A stretch of 64,000 nt of DNA, taken from NCBI GenBank assembly GCA_964019055.1, contig OZ025214.1, positions 11,831,663 to 11,895,662 on the forward strand. The letters run 5' to 3'. The notes below the pieces were generated by a model. The model ran no database searches and had not been told where the DNA came from. It saw only the letters and a list, made by a program, of their open reading frames with translations. This document shows, one piece after another, positions 12,625-22,400 of the stretch (the first letter of the stretch is position 1; every line of letters starts with the position of its first letter). The stretch is from Anthopleura xanthogrammica (lineage: Eukaryota > Cnidaria > Anthozoa > Actiniaria > Actiniidae). Made by a program: the position numbers and the translations under genes.

Positions 12625-15600
12625 AAACAAAAACAACAACAACAACAACAGTAAAAATAAATATAAATATAAATAGAAGGAACTATCTATTAGAACTAAC
12701 TGTTTAGTAGGCCTTTGCGGAATAGATGCATTGTGGTCTAGATTGGGTACAAAGAACACCATTTAAGGCATGAAATAAACATCAAGAGAAACACATCATA
12801 TGCCCGTGGCGGGACTTGAACCCACGTCTTCGGTATTCCAGTCTGAAGCTGTGTTAACGACAACATAAACCCATTGCCAATTGCCGTTCGCCCTATCAAC
12901 TTTTTTTTGTAGCTGTATATAAAAGGTTTTTGGAAACACAATTAGGGTAGCTAGGAAGCAAATAGATATTTTTCTCTGTAAAACCAATAATACCTAATGC
13001 ATCTGCATCTCATTTGACACAGCTTTCAAGAAAAAGTTTGCAAAGTCAGAGCTGCTCTACCAGCACAGCGAAAACTTTGTTATGGTTAACATCCAGGTGA
13101 GTTTGTATTTACGTTTTCTTTGCGCGAGCGGAATGTTTTTGTATTTCCTCGTTTTCTTTGCAAAAAGGAATTTTAAGCTCTCGTAAGCAACCACCTCGGG
13201 GAATCGAAAAAGTGGTCGTAACTAGACCTGGTCGCTAACGAGAATGGTCGCAAGGAGAGTTTCGACTTATTTTTTCTTTCATCTATTTTTCTTTATTTTT
13301 CTTCCTTTTTCCTTCTTATTTTCTATTTTTGTCTTTCCTTGTTAATATTGTTATTATTCTCAAAAGGACGATGATTCTAAAACAGACAAAGAGTTCGACG
13401 TCGATGGTGCATACGTACCCAGAATATATTTTATGGGTAAGTCAAAAACCTTATCGTCGTTATTATCCGTCGGGAAGCACTAAGGGTGGCATAGCGGTGA
13501 GAGCGCTCACCTCTCACCAATGCGACCCGCGTATCCGGATTCGAGTCCCGCAGGATTCGGTGTTATATTTGAGTAGAGTTTCTAGTTGGTTTTCTCCTGT
13601 TCTTCACGGGTTTTTCTCCGGGTTCTTCGGTTTTCCTACCTCACCAAAAATCAGATCATAAATTCCAATTTAATCATTGAAAGAAGGCCACAGGTTTGTT
13701 AGGTTCTGAAGCGCTACCCTAGTAAAAAATGACGATTATGGACAAACCTTTCCAATAAGGACACCAAGAGGACATGCCACTAATGTCCGTATTAGAGAGG
13801 TGTCCTTATTATAGAGGCCTGTTGATAAACGAAAAAGTGCAGCCGGAAACAAAGAAAGTGTCCACCAATCATGGCTTAATATTACAACTCTATTTTTTAT
13901 TTCTCAGATCCTTATACAAAGAAAATCTTGAAAGACATTCACAATGAAGATTCATCTTACAATGAATATAAGTATGCTTATGGAGAGATCAAACAACGTA
14001 CGTCATAATTCTCTTATGTTTTGACCAATTTTCCTAAAGAATACATTACCAATTTGTTTTCTTTGTTGGTTTTTATAGTTGTTACAGCAATGAGAAAGGC
14101 ATCGAAAATAGAGGTGAAAAAACCAGCAGCAACCGATCGAGGTAAAACTGAGTTATAAAAAAACGCGCGCAAGCAATATTTCACACAGCAGGATTATTGC
14201 AGGTGTGCTTCACTGAAACGTGTCGTACGCAACAATGCCTATAACAATTTCGAAGTTGAATCGCGTTCTACATATACAACAATTCAAGCAACAAATTTCA
14301 ACGTTTGAACATATCTACAATATTGCTTGCAATTGCCTGCTGTTAAAAACCAATCCGCGGCAGATAGTGCCACAATTATGACTGTACTGTACCAAACTTT
14401 CTGGAGTCGCAGGCGCCGGAATTGATATCAAATTTGCGCGAAATGTTGCAACGTGTGTCATCCGCTACTCAATTCGGTTGCGTGTGAGTAATATTGCTTT
14501 ATTTCCACATTTCGAAGTCGTGTAACATTTCTTTCATTCATAGGATTTGGATCGCATATCACATGGATGCAGATGAATGATGCCTTGGCTAAAGCTAAAG
14601 AAACGTGAGTTTACAATATTACCAGTTATCTAACATGATAATTATTTTTAATTACATACGATTTATTGATTCACTCGGTCATTCCTTTCTTCAACTTAGT
14701 CACTCTATCAATTTTTTTGTCATTCTTTAGGACGACGCCAATCATGCTTATTCTGCACAACTCTTGGTGTCAACACAGCCAAGGTACAAACAAATCACGC
14801 CCATAACCTATTTATTTCACTTCTTTGCAATAACACATGTGCAAAATCGTACAGCTTGTCTTTACGAAAAATCTGGTTTTGGAGAAAATAACGCGCGTAA
14901 AAACATGAATACACATGAATTCAATGTGAATTTGACTTCATAGTAATTTCCTAAGATCAGTGTAGCGCATATAGACCCCTTGAAGCTCGCTGGAATGCAG
15001 CTCAATTTAGAGGACAATTCTCAGGAGATTGAAATTCTTTTGTTTTCGCCTCCAAATTCAACTGCTTTGACTTCACGTGCAAGAGGTGTATAATATTTTT
15101 TTCACATTTGATTTTAGCTCTCAAGGCCAAAGTTGCTAAGTCCACGCAGATTGGTGAATTAAGCAAGGACTTTATTATGGTTAATCTGCAGGTAGGTTTG
15201 CTTTCATTTTTCCAAATGAAAACGTTGTTCTAACAAGTATCCGGACACTCTTCTCGTACCACTGTTATTTCAAATTAATCTAATGTTTGGGGTATTTGCA
15301 AATAATTGAGGGTTCTTCCTCCAATTTTAGATTTGTAGGCATTTTCTGACCGTTGAGAATAATCACAGAGTCTATTATCTTTTCCCTTAAAATCATACAA
15401 GAGCGTTGACCTTTACGTATGATAATGACTGCAAAAAATGTCACATATGATTCATGCATGTGCTATACGGGTAAATAGACCCCTTATACCACTTAGGAAT
15501 GCAGCTCATGATCAATTTAGAGGACAAAACAATAGGTTCCAATTCTCAGGAGATTGAAATTCTATTTAACGTCACGTGCAAGGGTTTTGTAAGACTTCAA

Positions 15601-18600
15601 TATCATGACAATAGTTTTCCTTTTTTTGCAGGATGATGAGATACCAAAAGATAAATACGACGTTGACGGTACATACGTACCAAGAATCCTTTTCCTTGGT
15701 GAGTTTTGCTATTCTTCCAGATACTGCTATCCAAGTTGTGTGCGGGCTTATTTAAATGAAGTGATATTGACAAACAAAGGAATCCTCCTCAAGGAATAGC
15801 ATTGGTCTAAAATAGGAAAAATTATTACTAACCAGGAAAAAAAGGGATCTTGTAATTCTTTTGTAAAAGACATTTTTAGCTTGGACGTAATGGTTTTCCC
15901 ATTATAGACCACATGTTATTCTCTTGAGAATAGGATTCTTTGTTTGAGTTGTATCCATATTTGCGTGTCTTCTCATGTGCAACCGTTAAACAAAGAAATT
16001 ATACTCTGGGGAATAGAACATGATCTAAAATGAAAACATAACATCAGGGCCGAAAAGGTCTATCCATCCATTGCTTAGAGTGCACTCTTTTTCATGAAAG
16101 AGTTATATAGTGTTAATACTAATTTGTACTAAATAGCACTGATGAAACAATAGACGACAACTTACAGACAACTTACAGATAATGGACTTTTTTTACTAAT
16201 TTGCGCTAATTTATTTGGTATTGATTCAAATAATGAGTGTGAGCTGCACTTTATTAGTTTTTTTCACTTCTTCATTTGTCCTTTTCCTCCCACTAGACCA
16301 CAAAGGAGAGGTCCAGAAACACATCAAAAACAGCAACACTCCTGTCGATGATGCTGAGTATTTCTATGAAGATGCTGATGACAGTAAGTAGTCAATGATT
16401 AAGTGGGTTCATAGTTTAAGCTTACAAAGGGAATTGCAATTATCCCTGGGCTATAGTACGTGACGTCAAAGCAGATGAGTTTGGAGGACAAAAAAATTCA
16501 ATCTCCTGTGAATTGGAAACTATTATGATGAAATTATGACCATAGTCTGATTAAAATGTACGGGGATTTTATGAGTCCATCTTGTTCCTCTGAATTCAAT
16601 AAGAAAACAATTTAGAAACACTGATACTTGCAAAAGAAGGGAAAACCGGAATGAAAGGAAGGTATTTGTTCTTCCACAGTTTTTGAAGTGTTATGTTCAA
16701 TACTTTAAACTTTGGCGAGTCTTTACTCGTTTGTTTAGAGAGAATTAACGAAACAATCAACTGAAATCTAACTGTTTTCTTTTCCTAGTTATCAAAGCTA
16801 TGAAAAAGATGTCACCTCATGGATTAGACAGAGGTACACGAATCACGAACATTCTTAGAAAACCGCTGTGCAGTCTAGCCAATTAATTAGAGGGCGCGTT
16901 CTATACCCATATTTATTCCACACCATAGAAAATACAGCCAATCAGAAAGCAGGAAAGCCGTTGCATATTCGTCGGTATTTCACTCTTCCTTCCCATCATG
17001 CACTGCGCATTGAATCTACGCATTTGTATTTTCTATGGGGTGGGATAAAATGGTTATACAATGGTTTCTCGAGGCATACCGCGGATATCCCACTCGTCGC
17101 TTGTATTTTCTTTGTATACTAGAAACTACAAGTGACTCGTGGGATATTCCACGATATGCCACTCGAAACCATTGTATAACTAGTATATATTAACTACTCT
17201 TGCGCATGGGTATATCACATATATTATAGACCTCTTTAGCTTGGGCGTAATGTTTTGCCATACAGACCACGTGTCATTCCCTTGATTATCATTTCTTTTG
17301 GGATGCAAATCAAACAAAGAATCCTTTTCTCAAAGGAATGACCCGTGGTGTGAAATGGGCAAAAAAACGTTCAAGCTAAAGAGGTCTATTGATTATATTT
17401 GTGGAAAAACTTTTTGATTTTCATTACCTCTTTTTCTTGATAAAGGATTTGGAAAAGATATTGATTGGATCACCCTGGATGACGGCCTGGTTGAAGCTGA
17501 GAGAAGGTAAACGCAATGTTCATAAACATTGCCATTGTGATGTTAATGTGCCAACTATTTTAACAATAGGTTTTGTCACTTTGCTTTGTTGGATTGTGCA
17601 ATAGATTTCTGGTTGCAATTGAAAATACAATCAACCAAAACAAAATCCGTCATCGTACGCCCACCAACACGCGTGAAAAACGTCTGCGCATGCTCTAAGT
17701 CCGTATGCAAATTAGTCAAAAGCGTCTTCGTGCTATTGTAAAAATATGCAAATTTGACTTTCACACTTGCCTGAAAAATAGACTTTACAAAATGCCAAAA
17801 CTTAAAGGCAGTTCTTGAAACTTAAGGCTAATTCTTTCATAGTGTCTTTATTAATACAGTATCTTGGTCCCACAAAAGTATACCCGCGAAATCTTTTGTA
17901 TACTCGGAGAAAACAAGCAATTTTTTTCTCACTAAAACTCTTGTAAATTCTTGGAAAGCGTGCGGAAAGGCACACATGCGCAAACGTTTTTCTCTAGTGT
18001 CACGCCCACCTCTAAGCCATTTAATACTTAAACAAAAGAAGGTGAGAAATTCGGGATAAAATCGCATGCGCACTGAAAACGATTCTTAAACTTTGGACTG
18101 GCTTATAAATCTGATTTATATGTGGTTTTTTTTTGTTAGCAATAAACCTGTTATGGTGATCATCCACAAGCCATGGTGCGGAGCATGCAAAGGTATGTCA
18201 TGACAATATCCTTACTGAAAAAAAGCGGCCAGAGAAACAGAGAAACAGCTAATCAGCGGGCGTATTCCTGGGAGTTCGGGCAAAATTGACATGAATACAT
18301 GAACGCAATATAGACTACAGTCGCGCGGAATTGTCAATTTCGGTATGACAACATAGGGCTTGGACGTTAACCAAAGCTTTTTCATTGTTGGAAAATTCAG
18401 TTTTTCAAGTTTTTCAGGTTTTTAAGGGAACCGCCTGCTTAATGTCATGAAAATAAATTCATTAACCGTCCACCATTCGAGACGACGATTCCGTGCGTGA
18501 CATTTAGAAGACGTATCGCCATGCATATTTGAGCAGTTAGGAATTACAATCTATTGTGTCAAGCCCCTTCTAAGTAATTTTCTTCACTTCCTTAGCTCTC

Positions 18601-19374
18601 AAGCCACACATTGCAAACTCTACAGAGATACAGAAATTGAGCAAGAGCTTTGTAATGGTGAATATGGAGGTGAGATACAACTATTAATATAATATTAATC
18701 ACAAATAAAATTATGAGAAAAATATTATTAGAAAAATTTTTTTTCAATAAACGCTATATAAATAGTTGTTATTTGTTGTTGCTTTTTTGGGTTTAGATTT
18801 CTTTTGTTTTTGTCTGTCTGTCTATTTCGATCAGTTGTTTTGTTGTCGTTTTGCTTGTTCTTATTGTTCTTTGGTTTCTTTGTTTATTTATTCTGCTTTT
18901 TTTGTCTGTAAACTCTGTCTCAGTCACTAATATTCGTCTGTCTGCCTGTCTGCCTGTCTGCCTGTCTGCCTGTCTGCCTGTCTGCCTGTCTGCCTGTCTG
19001 CCTGTCTGCCTGTCTGCCTGTCTGCCTGTCTGCCTGTCTGCCTGTCTGCCTGTCTGCCTGTCTGCCTGTCTGCCTGTCTGCCTGTCTGCCTGTCTGCCTG
19101 TCTGCCTGTCTGCCTGTCTGCCTGTCTGCCTGTCTGCCTGTCTGCCTGTCTGCCTGTCTGCCTGTCTGCCTGTCTGCCTGTCTGCCTGTCTGCCTGTCTG
19201 CCTGTCTGCCTGTCTGCCTGTCTGCCTGTCTGCCTGTCTGCCTGTCTGCCTGTCTGCCTGTCTGCCTGTCTGCCTGTCTGCCTGTCTGCCTGTCTGCCTG
19301 TCTGTCTGTCTGCCTGTCTGTCTGCCTGTCTGCCTGTCTGCCTGTCTGCCTGTCTGCCTGTCTGCCTGTCTGCC

Positions 19375-19413
<39 letters not shown>

Positions 19414-22400
19414 GTGGTTTATTACGTACTATGTCAGTATTCAACAATTTCTCATGCAATTATCATAGGATGACGAAGAACCAAAGACTTCAATGTTCGA
19501 CGTGGATGGCAAATACTTCCCGCGTGTTTACTTTTTAGGTAATTTCTCAAAAACTGTACCATAAATTTCGTAAGTTTTGTCTAAGTTTACGATATCAGCT
19601 AAAGTCTAATCTGATGTACACATGTTAAAAACGAAAAGAGCGCAAGTACTATATCTTATAATATCGTTGTCTTTAATGTTTACCAGATTCTAATGGCCAA
19701 GTTCTAAAGGATGTCCATAACACTGAACTGAGATTCCTCAAGTTTAAGTATGCATACGGAGATGCTGAAACAGGTACGTGCTTACAATAGACCATTTTCG
19801 AGATGCGCGAGCGCTTTCAAAAATATCACAGGCGTAGACATGATCTCGAGGCATTTTCGGGCTGAGTCAATAGCGCGCGTGATCTTGCCCGAAAATGCCT
19901 CTTTTTCATGTCTGCGCCTGCGATATTTTTGAAAGCGCTCGCGCATCTCGAAAATGGTCTATTAATCCTTTATGGTACTTTAAATGCGACGGCTGTCTCC
20001 CGAGTAGAAAAAAAACGTTATTGGCACTGTTTCAAACTCATGTGGCAACCGTAAAACCGCGCCAAACATGCAAATTAGCTTTTTTTTTAAAAATGATAAA
20101 ATCTGATTTATTCATATTGTTATATCACATTTCAGACTACATGTCATTCGTTTTAATCACGCGGCGGCCATTTTGGTTGAAACAATAGGTATTGTATCCC
20201 TTGAGTCAACTTGCCCTCATTTTGAGGCGTTTCAGAACGTTCAAAACCAGGACTTTTGCTCTCATGGGAATAAACATGGCCGCCGTGTGATAAAAGTTTT
20301 ACGATTTAGTTTTTGAGTCGCATTAAACCTGAATAACACTCAAGGGAATTTTTGGCAAATTCGCTTGGATGATCAAAAAAGAATGGTTTCAAGTCAAGGT
20401 TGGCCTTGATAAATAAGAGTCAAGTTCAGTCTCGACTTGGAACCGTTTTTTCGTGATCATTCAAGCGAATTGCGGAAAGGTGTATTCGCTCTGTGAGTTA
20501 GCAGTGACTTAGATTAGCTTAGACGTTGTTTCATGGTTCGATAAAATCTTCTAGTAAGGAGTTTACTGAATATCAACCTTCGGGGCCTTAGTTGCCACCC
20601 AGCACACAGTCTCTGCTTTTCTCTACAAACTTGCTTCTGAAATATCATTTAATGTCTAAACTTTTGATATAATTTTGTCTAGTCATTGAATCAATGAAGA
20701 AGGTCCTGAAGAACGTTGCACCAGAGAAAACTGCGTCGTCTTCAGAACCACCTACCGAAACACTTGAAACATCAAAGACGTCTTCAGAACCAGCATCGAA
20801 GTCTTCAATTGATCATGGTACGATATATCAAACTGTTTTATCCTAGTAAATAAAAAACAGGCAAAAAAAAAAATGCAAGCCGAGAGTGAATAGGTGTGCG
20901 CATGTCTACCGTATGTTCAGGGTCAGTTAAGCTCGAAAACCAATCCCACATGGATTAATTAATTTCCACTAGGCCCCATACCCTTCCCCAACCACGGAAT
21001 AGGAAATTGAAATTGAAAACAAATTTTTCCAAAGAATTTTTACCATGGTTCCCTGCACCATCCATCATGGTTACCAACAGGCAAAAACTCTTATATTTCT
21101 TAATATATAAGATTTAGAGTTTTCTTGGTTAACCGTTTGATTTTTTTAAACTTGTACGTTCAGGACTTGGAAAGGACTTTGACTGGGTGTCTCTGGACGA
21201 AGGATACATAGAGGCAAGAAAAAGGTCAGTACAAGAAATCTTTTAAAGGGTCAAAGCATTTGATAAAGCGACCCAGACAACTAGCTATAATCAGGGAGGT
21301 GGGAGGGAGATAGCCCACTTTCGATAATCTTCTTGAGTGATCACGCACAAAGCAATTCAAGACGAGGATTCGGGGAAACAAAAGAATATATTAGGATTAC
21401 TCCATTGTTTCCCCAGATCACTCAACCAGACTATTCGAGTCGTCTGGGGTTTTGGCTTCCGTCAATCAAAATTTCAATGGCCTGATCTAGTAAATTTTTG
21501 ATCGACAGCAGCCAAAACCCAGACGTCTTGGGCTGCGTTGGTTGCGTAATTATGAAAATGGGTGTAAACTCAGCAAGCTAGGGCGTTGCTGCATGAATTT
21601 TAATGCAATCGCGAATAAAGGCGATACTCATAAGACGACCTTATATTTAAAGGGGCACTTGGATGAAAATCGATGAAAATTGGAAATGACTTGAAACTTG
21701 GTTAAACTTATCTATATGGCACCAATAGTAGCCAAGCAAAATATTTTCTTCACAGTCAAAACTCGCGGATAAAAATTATAAATCAAATTTAACATTAATG
21801 GTGATCTAATGTCTTATTTCATTTTAGTTGGAAACCAATAATGTTGATAATTCACAAAAGCTGGTGCAATGCATGTGAATGTAAGTAAAATTAATGCGTA
21901 AGTCGAATTTTGAAGGAATTTCTCGAACGTCGATTTATTAAGGTTTTGTCATGATATCCGAGACTATGTAATTAGACTGCAGTAGGAGTTAATGGTCACT
22001 GTGGAATGTTGGAATATTGATATTTGCGGAGGGGGGAAAAGAAAAGAAGACATATGAAATTTTTGAAGTACAGGAGAGAATTTAAAATCAAACTCTACCA
22101 ACATGGTGACAGGTTTGAGGATTTCACCCACAACCAGACCGATGAGATAAGGTGCATTAGCAGCGCACAGCATCGATCCGTGCATATATGTGCTTTTGTG
22201 GAGGGGAACTGAAGAGACGTCACAACATTCCGATAAGATACGCATTGCTGCTATTACTGACATTGCCTCATCATTGTTGTTCTGTAGCTTTTAGACCAAA
22301 GTTCGCCGCATCAGAACAAATCAAGAAACTCAGCAAACAATTTGTAATGGTCAACGTCGAAGTAAGTATTGTCTGATGTGATTGAACAACAATGAAAACA

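Larger units (their letters stand above)
12169..14141 (+). other. Thioredoxin unit 4 (CSAC), residues about 479-616
   Basis: Exons 12169-12229, 12480-12532, 13023-13096, 13367-13436, 13908-13997, 14079-14141. GWGTTYDW start, WCSAC with Cys512 and Cys515, YVPRIYF cis-Pro. It shares the GWG start and the 90-nt fifth exon with unit 1 (87 nt in the others), suggesting those two are the nearest relatives. Confidence 0.92.
14544..16833 (+). other. Thioredoxin unit 5 (CQHS, AGR-type), residues about 616-745
   Basis: Exons 14544-14604, 14731-14783, 15118-15191, 15632-15698, 16297-16383, 16789-16833. GFGSHITW start; active site WCQHSQALK with Cys649 and Ser652 replacing the second Cys. In the anterior-gradient proteins the site is CPHS (AGR2) or CQYS (AGR3), so this unit is AGR-like in its active site. 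YVPRILF cis-Pro is kept. The fourth exon is 67 nt, one codon shorter than in the other units. Confidence 0.92.
17446..20817 (+). other. Thioredoxin unit 6 (CGAC), residues about 745-905
   Basis: Exons 17446-17506, 18140-18192, 18596-18669, 19469-19538, 19687-19773, 20683-20817. GFGKDIDW start, PWCGAC with Cys778 and Cys781, YFPRVYF (Phe before the cis-Pro instead of Val or Ile). The final exon is long (135 nt) and encodes a Ser/Thr/Glu/Pro-rich linker with the repeated motif TSSEP, possibly O-glycosylated or flexible. Confidence 0.92.

Noticed and set aside
18851..19468. Long open frames on both strands (Cys/Leu/Pro-rich and Arg/Gln/Thr-rich)
   Set aside because: They are translations of the (TCTGCCTG)n satellite, in an intron of the thioredoxin-repeat gene.
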